Shown one piece after another: positions 47,517 to 57,437 of a stretch of DNA of 64,000 bases. This stretch comes from CAWCKS01 sp963763485. Its GTDB lineage: Bacteria > Pseudomonadota > Alphaproteobacteria > Rhizobiales > Xanthobacteraceae. Both the position numbers and the translations under genes were made by a program. The DNA lies in assembly GCA_963763485.1 (NCBI GenBank), contig CAVXOW010000010.1, positions 1 to 64,000 on the forward strand. Reading direction: 5' to 3'. The notes under the pieces are model-generated. The model was not told where the DNA came from, did not search any database, and saw nothing but the letters and a program-made list of their open reading frames with translations. Position 1 is the stretch's first letter; each line of letters opens with the position of its first letter.

Positions 47517-49154
47517 ATGCGATCTCAACCAAGGACCGCGCGCCGGACATGGCTCGCGGCGGTCTGCCTGCTGGTCTTGGTGCCGAGCTGGTCGCTGGCC
47601 CAGGAGGCAACTGGCCGGGTGGATCTGATGTTGATGCCGCCGAGCTGGCACCTGGCACAGCAGTCAGAAAAAGCATCGCCTTCCGAACCGTCGGCGCCGG
47701 CCGGGCGAAGCGACGCGGCGTCGCGCTCGGTCCCCGGAGTTGGCGGTCCCATCCCGAACTTCCCAGCAGTGGGCGAACAGCACCGTCTGCCGCCTGACGC
47801 CACGACCAAACAGACCGTCACCCTTCCCGATCGAACCCTGAACTTCACGGCGACCGCAGGATCCGTCCGCCTGTTCAACGACAAGGGCGAACCCGAGGCC
47901 GATATCGCCTACACCGCCTACCAACTCGACGGCGGCGACCCCACGACGCGCCCGGTCACCTTCTTCTTCAACGGCGGCCCCGGCGCCTCGTCGGCCTGGT
48001 TGCAGCTTGGCGCGGCCGGGCCATGGCGGATCGCGTTTGGTAGCGCCGGCGTATCCCCCTCGGCGGAACGCAAGGCCAACGCCGAGACCTGGCTCGACTT
48101 CTCTGATCTCGTGTTCATCGATCCCGTCGGCACCGGCTTCAGCCGCTTCGTCGCAACGGGCGAGGACGTGCGCAAGAAATATTTCTCGGCGGAAGGCGAC
48201 GTCTCAGCGAACGCGGTTACGGTCCGGCGCTGGCTCGAGAAGAATGGCCGTCTGATCTCGCCCAAATACGTCGTCGGCGAGAGCTATAGCGGTATCCGCG
48301 GTCCGCGCGTCATCAGGAACCTGCAAACCCAGCAAGGCGTCAGCGTGAAGGGACTGATCCTGGTCTCGCCGGTGCTCGACTTCCGCGAATATTCCGGCTC
48401 AAGCCTGCTGCAGTATGTGGCGAGCCTGCCGACGATGGCGGCGACTGCACGCGAGGCCAAGGAAAAGGGCACGGTGACCCGCGCCACAATGGCCGACGTC
48501 GAGCGTTACGCCGCCGGCGAGTTTTTGAGCGACCTTGTCAAAGGCCTCGCCGATACCGAGGCGACGACGCGCTTATCCGACAAGTTCGCCGAGTTGACCG
48601 GCATCGACAAAGCCGTCAGCCGCAGGCTCGCCGGCCGCCTCGATCCGATCGAATTCCGCCGCGAGTTCGATCGCCGCGACGGCAAAGTAACCGGGCGCTA
48701 TGATGCGTCGATTACCGGCTACGACCCCCAACCGGATTCGAGCTTCTTTCACTTCGACGACCCGTCGCTCGAGCCGCTGCTGGCGCCGCTGACAAGTGCG
48801 GTGGTTGATCTCACCACCCGCAAGCTCGACTGGAAACCTGATGGGTCCTACGAGGTGCTGAGCAACGAGGTCAGTCGCGCCTGGGATTTTGGCCGGGGCC
48901 TCAATCCGCTGGAATCGATCACCCAGCTCAAACAGGTCCTTGCGCTCGATCCGAAGTTCAAGCTCGTGGTGGCGCACGGTCTGTTCGATCTCGCTGCGCC
49001 CTATTTCGGCTCGAAGATACTGCTCGACCAGTTGCCCGCCTATGCCACGCCTGATCGGTTCAAGCTCGTCGTCTATCCGGGTGGCCACATGTTCTATTCG
49101 CGCGACGCCGCACGCCAGGCGCTGCGCGCGGAAGCCCAGGCGATGATGAAATAA
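47517..49154 (+). CDS. secreted S10-type serine carboxypeptidase
   Basis: 545 residues with a signal peptide (TWLAAVCLLVLVPSWSLAQE). Peptidase S10 blocks: FFFNGGPGASSAWLQLGAAGPW (oxyanion hole), VGESYSGIRGPRV (catalytic Ser at about 256), VVAHGLFDLAAPYF (catalytic Asp) and YPGGHMFYSR (catalytic His). Releases C-terminal amino acids at acid pH in the family. The mature protein is probably periplasmic or secreted. It ends 8 bp before murA, so cotranscription is possible, though no functional link is obvious. Confidence 0.9.
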   Translation: MRSQPRTARRTWLAAVCLLVLVPSWSLAQEATGRVDLMLMPPSWHLAQQSEKASPSEPSAPAGRSDAASRSVPGVGGPIPNFPAVGEQHRLPPDATTKQTVTLPDRTLNFTATAGSVRLFNDKGEPEADIAYTAYQLDGGDPTTRPVTFFFNGGPGASSAWLQLGAAGPWRIAFGSAGVSPSAERKANAETWLDFSDLVFIDPVGTGFSRFVATGEDVRKKYFSAEGDVSANAVTVRRWLEKNGRLISPKYVVGESYSGIRGPRVIRNLQTQQGVSVKGLILVSPVLDFREYSGSSLLQYVASLPTMAATAREAKEKGTVTRATMADVERYAAGEFLSDLVKGLADTEATTRLSDKFAELTGIDKAVSRRLAGRLDPIEFRREFDRRDGKVTGRYDASITGYDPQPDSSFFHFDDPSLEPLLAPLTSAVVDLTTRKLDWKPDGSYEVLSNEVSRAWDFGRGLNPLESITQLKQVLALDPKFKLVVAHGLFDLAAPYFGSKILLDQLPAYATPDRFKLVVYPGGHMFYSRDAARQALRAEAQAMMK

Positions 49155-49162
49155 GGAACCTC

Positions 49163-50464
49163 ATGTCCATTCAATACGTCGTCGAAGGCGGTCGAAAGCT
49201 GTCGGGCACCATCGAACCGGCCGGCAACAAGAACGCGGCGCTGCCGATCATGGCGGCGGCACTACTCTCCGAGCACCCGGTGACGCTGCGCAACGTGCCG
49301 CGCATTCGCGATACCGAGACGCTGGCGGAGTTGATCCGCTCGGTCGGCGCCAGCGTCGAATGGCAGGAGGTCAACACGCTTGCGATCCATGCCAAGACGA
49401 TCCGCAGCGCTGACCTCGACCCCCGCCTCTGCGCCCGCATCCGCGCCTCGATCCTGCTGGCCGGCCCGCTGCTTGCGCGTTGCGGCGAGGTCACCCTGCC
49501 GCCGCCGGGCGGCGACATCATCGGCCGCCGGCGCATCGACACCCATGTGCTCGCGCTTGAGCAGCTCGGCGCCACGGTCAAAGCCAACGACCGCTTCGAG
49601 TTCAGGGCGCGGCAACTTAAAGGCGCCGACGTCTTTCTCGACGAGCCGAGCGTGACCGCGACGGAGAACGCGCTGATCGCAGCCGTCGCCGCCCACGGCA
49701 CCACGCATCTGCGCAACGCCGCCTCCGAGCCGCACGTCCAGGATCTCGCCCGCTTCCTTGTGGCACTTGGCGCTGACATCGACGGCATCGGCACCAACAC
49801 CATGGTGATCCATGGGCCGGCGACGCTCGGGGGCGCCGATTACGCCATTGGACCCGATCATATCGAGGTTGGTTCGCTGATCGGCCTGGCCGCCGTCACG
49901 CGTTCCCCCCTGCGCATCGCTCGCGCCGGCGTCGCGCATTTGCGCTCGATCCGCATGGGTTTTGAGCGGCTTGGCATCGTCTGCGATGTTGATGGCGACG
50001 ATCTCATCGTCTCCGACCGGCAGACGCTGCAGGTGCAGAACGACGTCGGCGGCCACGTTCCGAAGATCGAGGACCAGCCGTGGCCGGCGTTTCCCGCGGA
50101 CCTGATGTCGATCGCGATCGTCACCGCGACCCAGTGCGACGGCATGATCCTGATGTTCGAGAAGATGTTCGAGTCCAGGCTGTTCTTCGTCGACAAGCTG
50201 ATCTCGATGGGCGCCCGTATCGTCCTGTGCGATCCGCACCGTGCCATCGTCGCCGGCCCAGCACGGCTGAGGAGCGCGTTCGTGACCTCGCCGGATATCC
50301 GTGCCGGCATGGCGATGCTGCTGGCGGCGATGTGCGCCGAGGGCACCAGCACGATCGACAATGCCGACCAGATCGAGCGCGGCTATGAGCGGATCGACGA
50401 GCGGCTCGGCGCATTGGGCGCCCGCATCCGCCGCGTGCCGGAGCGCGAGACCGCGCGAACCTGA
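49163..50464 (+). CDS. murA: UDP-N-acetylglucosamine 1-carboxyvinyltransferase with Asp at the Cys115 position
   Basis: 433 residues, close to the family norm. Transfers enolpyruvate from PEP to UDP-GlcNAc, the first committed step of peptidoglycan synthesis. Lys23 and Asn24 of the conserved GNKNAALP motif are present, as is the FPADLMS block with the catalytic Asp. The loop that carries the fosfomycin-reactive Cys in E. coli (GGCxIGxRPxDLH) reads GGDIIGRRRIDTH, with Asp118 in its place, as in mycobacterial and chlamydial enzymes known to be fosfomycin-insensitive. Neighbours are unrelated to cell-wall synthesis, so this may be a second MurA paralogue. It follows the S10 gene by 8 bp. Confidence 0.92.
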   Translation: MSIQYVVEGGRKLSGTIEPAGNKNAALPIMAAALLSEHPVTLRNVPRIRDTETLAELIRSVGASVEWQEVNTLAIHAKTIRSADLDPRLCARIRASILLAGPLLARCGEVTLPPPGGDIIGRRRIDTHVLALEQLGATVKANDRFEFRARQLKGADVFLDEPSVTATENALIAAVAAHGTTHLRNAASEPHVQDLARFLVALGADIDGIGTNTMVIHGPATLGGADYAIGPDHIEVGSLIGLAAVTRSPLRIARAGVAHLRSIRMGFERLGIVCDVDGDDLIVSDRQTLQVQNDVGGHVPKIEDQPWPAFPADLMSIAIVTATQCDGMILMFEKMFESRLFFVDKLISMGARIVLCDPHRAIVAGPARLRSAFVTSPDIRAGMAMLLAAMCAEGTSTIDNADQIERGYERIDERLGALGARIRRVPERETART

Positions 50465-50610
50465 CGAGATTCCGCGACTCGCAGCCCCCGTCATCGGCGT
50501 AACGCCGCATCCCGGTTTAGTTTCCGCGAGTTCTGCCGCTTTTTCGTTTCAGGAACATTTCCTTCGCCATTGCCTTGTCGGATCGACCAACGATCCTGGA
50601 GGAGGACACA

Positions 50611-50685
50611 ATGGACGGTCTCATTTATCTCATCGGCCTGATTGTCGTGGTCATGGCCATCCTCTCATTCTTCGGACTGCACTAA
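50611..50685 (+). CDS. 24-residue single-span membrane peptide
   Basis: MDGLIYLIGLIVVVMAILSF then FGLH, a single transmembrane helix with almost nothing outside it, preceded by a strong GGAGGAGG ribosome-binding site 5-6 bases before the ATG. Its stop is one base before the ATG of the following membrane protein (50687), so they are coupled. Tiny membrane peptides of this type are frequent in Bradyrhizobium-like genomes, but I know of no function. Confidence 0.7.
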   Translation: MDGLIYLIGLIVVVMAILSFFGLH

Positions 50686-50686
50686 T

Positions 50687-51580
50687 ATGGCTACGGTCGT
50701 CCAGGAGACTTCGCTGCGGCCTGCAACCGGCTTCATATCGTGGGGCCCGGTCGTCGGCGGCGCTCTTAGTGCGGCTGCGTTGAGCTCGGTGCTATTGGGG
50801 TTCGGTGTAGCGGTCGGCCTCTCCGTGGCATCGGCGTCGCCGACTTGGCGAGACACCTCAGCGGCACTGGCGCTGCTATCGGGCCTTTATCTCTTGTTGC
50901 AGGCGCTCGCGGCGTTCGGCCTCGGCGGTTATCTTGCGGGTCGCGCCCGCCAGGGCATTGCGGTTCCAGCCGACACGGTCGAGCGCAGCGACGGTGCTCA
51001 CGGGCTTCTTGCCTGGGCGCTTGCGGTGCTGATCGGCCTCACGTTGACCGCAGCGGTTGCCGGTCTCGCCAACACCGGAAGCCGGTCGCAGCCCACGAGC
51101 CAGAACTCGACATCAGCCGCCGAGCCGGTGTTGAGTTACGAACTGGATCGCCTGTTTCGTGCACCACGACGCCCACCCAATGTTGACCTGACGAACGAGC
51201 GCGCCGAGGCTGGACGCATCCTGTTGACCTCTGCCGGCCATAGCGGCGTTGCGCCGGAGGATCGCGCCTACCTGATCCAGCAGGTCGCCACCGTCGCTGG
51301 TCTAACTCCGGCAGACGCCGAACGGCGCGTCGACGATGTCATCGGAAAATCGCACGATGCGATCCGCAAAACGCGGCAGACGTCGGTGATCCTGGCGTTC
51401 TCCGCTGCCGCGGCCCTGCTGCTCGGCGCAGTCGCATCCTGGTCGGCTGCGGTCGCGGGCGGACGCCATCGCGACGGCGAGCCGCTGCCCCGGTGGATGA
51501 CCCATGGCGACTACCTGACCAGGCGGCGCAATGTGGCAACAGCGTCGGCGCCACGCTCGCCTCGCCCGCTGCCGGAATAG
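50687..51580 (+). CDS. multi-span membrane protein
   Basis: 297 residues from the ATG at 50687. Two N-terminal hydrophobic segments (PVVGGALSAAALSSVLLGFG and a stretch LALLSGLYLLLQALAAFGLG), a third at LAWALAVLIGLTLTAAVAGL and a last one at SVILAFSAAAALLLGAVASW; a polar region of about 110 residues lies between the third and fourth. The GGALSAAA..VLLGFG..VGLS pattern is a known rhizobial membrane-protein family without assigned function. Coupled to the 24-residue peptide upstream. Confidence 0.75.
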   Translation: MATVVQETSLRPATGFISWGPVVGGALSAAALSSVLLGFGVAVGLSVASASPTWRDTSAALALLSGLYLLLQALAAFGLGGYLAGRARQGIAVPADTVERSDGAHGLLAWALAVLIGLTLTAAVAGLANTGSRSQPTSQNSTSAAEPVLSYELDRLFRAPRRPPNVDLTNERAEAGRILLTSAGHSGVAPEDRAYLIQQVATVAGLTPADAERRVDDVIGKSHDAIRKTRQTSVILAFSAAAALLLGAVASWSAAVAGGRHRDGEPLPRWMTHGDYLTRRRNVATASAPRSPRPLPE

Positions 51581-51585
51581 CAGCC

Positions 51586-54500
51586 CTAGGCGGAGCGCGG
51601 CGATGGGGCCATCAGCTCTCTCTCTCGCTCCGCCTGCCGGGCGTGGTCGGTCGCGAACATCACGTAGACCGCCGGCACCACGAACAGCGTGAACAGCGTG
51701 CCGATCGAAAGCCCGCTGGCGATCACGAGCCCCATGTTGAAACGCGAGACCGCGCCGGCGCCGCTCGCCGTGATCAGCGGGATCACGCCCAACACCATCG
51801 CCGCCGTCGTCATCAGGATCGGGCGCAGACGGATGCCGGCGGCGCGCTCGACCGCCTCACGCTTGGATACCCCGGTGCGCTGCAGCTCGTTGGCGAACTC
51901 CACGATCAGGATACCGTGCTTGCTGATCAGCCCCATCAGCGTCACCAGGCCGACATCGGTATAGATGTTCAGCGAGGCGCCGCCGATGCCGAGCGCTGAC
52001 GAAGATCAGCGCGCCGGCGATCGACATCGGCACCGAGATCAGAATGATGCAGGGATCGCGGAAACTTTCGAACAGCGCGCGCCAGCGACAGGAAAATGAT
52101 GACGAGCGCAAAGCCGAAGGTCACGATGAAGCCCGACTGAATTCCTGGACGTATTGCCGCGACAGGCCGCCATAATCGATCGTGTAACCCTTGCGGCAGG
52201 GTCTGCGCTGCAAGATCCTTCAGATAGCCCAGCGCATCGGCCTGCGCCACGCCGGGCACCGCCACGCCCTGGATCGTCGCGCTGTTCAGCTGCTGAAAAT
52301 GGTTCGAGCAATTCCGGCACCGTCTTGGTCGTGATCTTCGCGATCGTCGACAGCGGCACCGGTACGCCCGTTGACGTTGGCGACGTAGTAATTGAGCAAC
52401 TGGTCGGTGTTGAGCCGATAACGCTGCTGCCACCTGCGGAATGACCTTGTAGGAGCGCTGATCCAGGCTGAAGTAATTCACATAACCGCCGCCCAGCATC
52501 GAGGCCATGCGCGCTGCCGACATCGCTCATCTTCAAGCCAAGCTGCGCAGCCTTGTCGCGATCGATATCGACTGTCGCTTGCGGATTGTCGATCTTCAGA
52601 TCGCTATCGAGGAAGATGAACATTGCCGCTCTTGACGGCCGCTTTGCAGGAACTGCTGTGCGACGTCGTTCAGGCGATCGAACGGATCGGTCGTGGTGAT
52701 CACGAACTGCACCGGCAGGCCCTGGCTGCCGGGCAGCGGCGGCAACTGGAACGCCGCAACGCGCGCGCCGGCGACCTTGTTCAACTCCTGCTGCACGAGC
52801 GGCTGCAACTGATTGCTGGTCCGCGGCGCGCTCGTCCCACGGCTTCAGCACCATGCCGGCCATCGACGACACCCGGCGAGTCGATCTGGAAAACGTGATC
52901 GGTCTCGGGAAATTGCCGCGAAGATCTCGTAGACCTGCTCGCGCGTAGATCACCTTCTGCTGCAGCGTCGCGTTAGGCGCGCAACGTGGCCGACGGCGAT
53001 GACGAAGCCCTGGTCCTCCTGCGGCGCCAACTCGCTCTTGGCGCCGGCATACAGGAAATAGATGCTGCACCAGCACCAACAGCGCGAACACGCCGGTGAC
53101 CGGCAGATAATTCAGGCTGCTGTGCAGCCGCCGCTCATAGCCGCTGCGCAACGCCTCGAAGCGGCGGTCGATGAAGCTCGATCAGACGCGTCCTGCCAGC
53201 CGCCGGTCGTGCTCGTGAGGCTTCAACAGGCGCGAGCACATCATCGGCGACAGCGTCAGCGCGACGATACGCCGAAATCGTCACGGCGCCGACCAGCGTG
53301 AAGGCGAATTCGGTGAACAGCGCGCCGGTCAGGCCGCCCTGGAAACGCGATCGGGACATAGACCGCGATCAGCACCACCGTCATGGCGATGATCGGCCGG
53401 CCGAGCTCGCGCGCGCGCCTGCGATCGCCGCCTCGATCGGCGTCTTGCCCTCCTCGAGATGCCGGTTGACGTTCTCGACCACGATGATCGCGTCGTCGAC
53501 AACGAGGCCGATCGCCAGCACCAGCGCGAGCAGGGTCAGCAGATTGATCGAAAAGCCGAAGCGCCAGCATCAAGCGTGAAAGTGCCGACCAGCGACAGCG
53601 GGATCGCAACGATCGGGATCAGGACCGAGCGCAGCGAGCCGAGAAACGCGAACACGACGAGCGTTGACGATCAGCAGTGCCTCGACCAGCGTCCGCACCA
53701 CCTCGCGGATCGACGCTGTTCACGAACTCCGTCGAGTCGTAGACGATCGTGCCCGTGCAGACCCGTCCGGCAGCTGGGCCTGGATATCCGGAAAGACCTT
53801 GTGCACGCCGGCCATCACGTCGAGCAGATTGGCGGCGGGCGCGACCTGGATGCCGATAAACACCGCCGGCTTGCCGTCGAACGCGACCTGGGTGTCGTAA
53901 TCGTCGGCGCCGAGCGTGACGTTGGCGACGTCCTTCAGCCGCACGATCGCGCCGTCGGCTTGCTTGACGACAAGGTTCTCGAATTCCTCCAGCGAATGCA
54001 GGTCTGGTCGACGCGGTCAGATTGACCTGCACCATCTGGCCCTTGGTGTTGCCGAGCGCCGGAAATGTAGTCGTTGCTGTGCCAGCGCGCTGACTGACAT
54101 CCGGCCGCGGTCAAGCCATAGGCCGCCAGCTTGTCCGGATCGAGCCAGGCGCGCAGCGCAAAATTCTGCGCGCCGAGGATTTCGGCGGTCTGCACGCCGG
54201 GCGACCGCCTGCAGCTTCGGCTGCACCACGCGGACGAGATAATCGGTGATCTGGTTGGGCGGCAGCACGTCGCTGACGAAGCCGATGATACATCGCATCG
54301 ACGGTCTGGCCGACTCTGCACTGTCAGCACCGGCTGCTGCGTTCCGGCGGCAACTGGTTCAACACCGAGCTGATCTTGGTGTTGATCTCCGTCAGCGCCT
54401 TGTCGGAGTCGTAATTGAGCCGAAGATTGACGGTGATGGTGCTGACGCTGCTGTTGCTCTGTGACGAGGTCATGTAGTCGATGCCGTTGGCCTGGGCGAT

Positions 54501-54711
54501 CGCATTCTCCAGCGGCGTGGTGATGAAGCCGGCGATGACATCCGGGTCGGCGCCGTAATAGGTCGTCGTCACCGTGACCACCGCGTTTTCGCGTGCGCGG
54601 GTATTGCAGGATGGGCAGCGAGCCGATGGCGCGCAGGCCGAGCACCAGGATCATCAGGCTGACGACGGTGGCCAGCACCGGCCGCCGGATGAAGATGTCG
54701 GTGAAGTTCAT
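51586..54711 (-). CDS. RND efflux transporter of the HAE1 type (many frameshifts)
   Basis: About 1040 residues when reconstructed, the full size of an AcrB/MexB-type pump. N-terminus MNFTDIFIRRPVLATVVSLM with the first membrane helix; a PDVIAGFITTPLENAIAQANGI segment; QTAEILGAQNFALRAWLDPD; LKDVANVTLGADDYDTQVAF; and a C-terminal membrane domain with LMGLISKHGILIVEFANELQ and RLRPILMTTAAMVLGVIPL. Numerous single-base insertions and some deletions break the frame between about 52.0 and 54.7 kb (for example extra bases near 54594, 54339, 54204); the last 360 bp (51586-51945) are clean. Its adaptor lies upstream on the same strand. Drug or solvent export is the family role; substrate unknown. Confidence 0.8.
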
Positions 54712-54803
54712 CGCTGCGCGCTCTCGCTACTGATCGAGCCGGCTGCGGATTGGCGCTCGAACGGCGGCTGCACCGCGTTGTTGATCGACGACAGGCGACG
54801 CCG

Positions 54804-55498
54804 TTACTGCAGCTTGATCTGTCCGGCGGTTACGACGGTGTCGCCCGTCCTTGACGCCCGTCGAGCACCGCGACCTGATCGCCCCGCGTCTGCGCCGGTC
54901 GTGACGAAGGTCTGCGCGCGACGAGCTGCGCCTTGGCCGTTATCGCTCTTGCCTTGGTCCTCGACCACATAGACGATGTTGCCGTAGGAATTATAGGTAA
55001 TCGCAGTCTTGCGGCAGCGTCACGTAATGCTGCGGTGTGCCGACGATCGATATCGACGGTCGGCAAACATGCCGGGCAGCAGCTTGCTGATCGGGATTGT
55101 TCAGCGTGGCGCGCACCTGAACGTTGCGGGTCGCGGCATCGACCATCGGGATTGATGGCGGAAATCTCGCCGTCGAAAGCTCGCATCCGGATAGGTGTCG
55201 ATCTTGGCCGTGACCTGCTGCCCGACTTTGATCTGCGCCGAGCGACTTGCTGCGGCAGGAAGAAATCGACATAGATCGGATCGAGCTGCTGCAGCGTCGA
55301 CGCATGCGGTGTGCCGGCGGCGATGTATTGGCCGAGATCGACCTGGCGGATGCCGAGCCGGCCGGCGAACGGCGCCTTGATGAATTTGTAATCGACCAGC
55401 GCCTGCTGCTGGGCGACCTGAGCCTGGTTGTTCTTGAGGTTCGCGATGTCGGTATCGACCTGTCTGCTGGCTGACGGCATCGGTTCCAATCCGATCCC
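54804..55498 (-). pseudogene. RND membrane fusion protein, 5' truncated and frameshifted
   Basis: Only the C-terminal ~230 residues of an AcrA/MexE-like adaptor are present: helical hairpin end (DTDIANLKNNQAQVAQQQAL), lipoyl/barrel part (VDYKFIKAPFAGRLGIRQVD, LGQYIAAGTP, LQQLDPIYVDFFLPQQ) and the end in AGQIKLQ. The homology stops at about 55495, right beside the GTG of the acetyltransferase on the other strand, so the N-terminal signal, lipoyl half and first helix are missing. Frame breaks are present near 55170, 55080 and 54840. A pump without this part would not assemble. Confidence 0.75.
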
Positions 55499-55981
55499 GT
55501 GAGCTACAGCTTTCGACCTGCCGAACCTTCGGATCTGCCGAGGTTGCGCCGATGGCTGCGCATGCCCGAGGTCGTGCGCTGGTGGGGCGCCCCTGAGGAA
55601 CAGGCGGCATTGCTCGAGGGTGACCTGAACGAGCCGCTGATGGCGATGCGGATTGTCTCGTTCGACGGCTCACCGTTCGCCTATGCACAGGACTACGACG
55701 TCGACTCCTGGCCGCAGGTCCAGTTCTCTCATCTGCCGGCCGGAACGCGCGCGATCGATGCGTTCATCGGGGAGCCCGACATGATCCGCCGCGGCCACGG
55801 CTCGGCTTTTCTGCGGCGACTGGCCGAGCGACTGATCAGCGAGGGCGCACCGGTCGTGGCGATCGATCCTGATGTCGCCAACCTGCGCGCGCGCCGTGCC
55901 TATGCAAAGGCCGGTTTTGTCGAAGATCGGTCGGCCGACACACGTGGTGACGCTGTGAGCGTTATGTTGTTTCGCCAGTGA
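55499..55981 (+). CDS. GNAT acetyltransferase, AAC(6')-like
   Basis: 160 residues from a GTG at 55499. N-terminal MSYSFRPAEPSDLPRLRRWL and MPEVVRWWGAPEEQ, then FAYAQDYDVDSWPQVQFSHL, IDAFIGEPDMIRRGHGSAFL (acetyl-CoA pyrophosphate-binding RxxGxG/A) and VVAIDPDVANLRARRAYAKA, the pattern of aminoglycoside 6'-N-acetyltransferase-like GNAT proteins. Whether it modifies a drug or a metabolite cannot be told. It begins exactly at the end of the truncated adaptor gene and has clean sequence, so the junction at 55.5 kb deserves checking. No close operon partner. Confidence 0.85.
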   Translation: MSYSFRPAEPSDLPRLRRWLRMPEVVRWWGAPEEQAALLEGDLNEPLMAMRIVSFDGSPFAYAQDYDVDSWPQVQFSHLPAGTRAIDAFIGEPDMIRRGHGSAFLRRLAERLISEGAPVVAIDPDVANLRARRAYAKAGFVEDRSADTRGDAVSVMLFRQ

Positions 55982-56190
55982 TCCAAAACGAGACTGTACA
56001 GCAGCGAGCTAACGAGCAATACGCGTGTTCTGATGGCAGGTCTCATCTGCAGTTGTCCGTTAATGCTCCACAACGCATTGCCTTAAGCAGTCATACACGA
56101 TGACCAAGAAGGTGCACGCTGTTGCGGAACGCCGCCACGCGTGCGGTGTTGGGCGCTGAGGTGGCGCTTGGGCAGTTCGGGGAGATCGCG

Positions 56191-56394
56191 ATGAGTTGCT
56201 TTTCGCTGGCAAAACTCGACAACGAATACGTCGTCCAGGCTGAGGGCCAGAGCATTCTGCGGCTCAGCAGCCGACGCCAGGCTGCCAAGTTGATCTCGGC
56301 GCTCAATGAGCGCGAGGATCGCGAGGCGATCGACGACGAATTTCACCAGCGATGCCGGAATCCCCAACCGCCGCCCCAGCGCGGTCCCCAATAG
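56191..56394 (+). CDS. small hypothetical protein
   Basis: 67 residues from the ATG at 56191, with a GGGGAGA ribosome-binding stretch. N-terminal part SCFSLAKLDNEYVVQAEGQS then ILRLSSRRQAAKLISALNER resembles short rhizobial proteins that carry a two-strand plus helix unit. The C-terminal tail is polar and overlaps the 3' end of the SH3-like gene on the other strand. Function unknown. Confidence 0.55.
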   Translation: MSCFSLAKLDNEYVVQAEGQSILRLSSRRQAAKLISALNEREDREAIDDEFHQRCRNPQPPPQRGPQ

Positions 56395-56818
56395 CCGCGG
56401 TAGTAGGGACGGTAGCCATAGTAGCCATAGTACGGATAGGGCGGTCCGACATAGACCGGACCGGGGTCGTAGACGACTGGAGCGTCCTCCGCGTAGACCT
56501 GCGGAACCGGGCGGCGCACGACGCGGCGCGGCGCCTGCGTAGGCTGCGGTACATCGAGGTTTCGCTGGATCGTGTAACCCTGTTGGCCGTTGAAAGTGAC
56601 CTGGCACCAGCCGTTGGTGCAGGTCGCGACCTCGACTGGCGTGCCCTTCGGGATCAGCGCGAGAATCTTGCCCGAGGTCGCTGGCGTGTCCCGCAAATTG
56701 ACCTCGGCCGTAATGGTGGTCGGCTTTGCACTGGCGGCCGCGACCGACGCAACCAGTGCCGCCGCTGCAATCACGCCTGTTCGAGCTGGAGTTGATCTTG
56801 GTCTCCTTATCGCCAAGG
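56343..56818 (-). CDS. secreted SH3-domain protein with Tyr/Gly-rich tail
   Basis: About 155 residues. A signal-like stretch (GVIAAAALVASVAAASAKPT) is followed by a bacterial SH3 domain (ITAEVNLRDTPATSGKILAL, PKGTPVEVATCTNGWCQVTF, GQQGYTIQRNLDV) and a tail rich in Tyr, Pro and Gly (PYPYYGYYGYRPYYRG). SH3b domains of this type are periplasmic and bind cell-wall components in related proteins. The start is not clear: a TTG near 56818 or a GTG near 56777 would do, and the longer frame upstream to 56933 lacks a signal-peptide-like start. The 3' end overlaps the small gene at 56191. Confidence 0.7.
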
Positions 56819-57087
56819 CCCGTAACTTGGCCAATCTTGGCACGATTGGCGCACCAGGAAAATTCCACCATCGATTACATCTTGGCAAGAATTGTCGCGA
56901 CAACGTGCGCAGTTGGCCTCTGACGAGCCACAATTCCGCCGGGTGCCGCGACGAACCCTTGGTCGGTCGGCGAAGCCTTGATCGGCCGACAATGTGGCTC
57001 GGAATGTTGCGGCGAACCGATCCCGTCGCGGCGCGTTAACTGCGCAGATGCGGGATTGCCCGTCGGGTGATTGTGATCGGAGTGGCG

Positions 57088-57420
57088 ATGCGGCTCTTTC
57101 GACGACCAGCGCTCGTTGCAACGCTCGTTTTGTTCGGCGCCTCAACCGCCATTGCGCACGCCGAATCCGTGCCCTTCGCTTGCGAGATGCAGCCGGACCA
57201 TCAAAGCGTCCGCATTGTGCTGTCCAACCCGGTGCGGCAAGAGCGCTCATGCATCGCAAGCTGCCAGTTCCAGACCCCGCACTATGGCGGTGAGGTCCAG
57301 GTGATTTGTGCTCATCCCGTCGCAGCCGACGCCAGGGACATCGAGATGTGCACCAGGGATTCCGGCGGCCAGGAACTGATCAAGCAGACCTTTGGCTCTG
57401 CGGATTGCTATAACTACTGA
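57088..57420 (+). CDS. small secreted protein with Cys pairs
   Basis: 110 residues from the ATG at 57088. Signal peptide MRLFRRPALVATLVLFGAST with cleavage near IAHA. The mature part has Cys residues in FACEMQPDHQS, ERSCIASCQFQT, VICAHPV, EMCTRDSG and DCYNY, probably disulfide-bonded in the periplasm. No known motif. Convergent with the porin gene that ends at 57438. Confidence 0.75.
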   Translation: MRLFRRPALVATLVLFGASTAIAHAESVPFACEMQPDHQSVRIVLSNPVRQERSCIASCQFQTPHYGGEVQVICAHPVAADARDIEMCTRDSGGQELIKQTFGSADCYNY

Positions 57421-57437
57421 CCACCTCCGCCGCTGCC

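Noticed and set aside
52000..55490. Regular spacing of indels near 60 bp as a sign of a line-wrap artefact
   Set aside because: The distances between identifiable indels vary (about 20 to 255 bp) and both insertions and deletions occur, so a fixed-period file-format artefact does not fit; ordinary unpolished consensus does.
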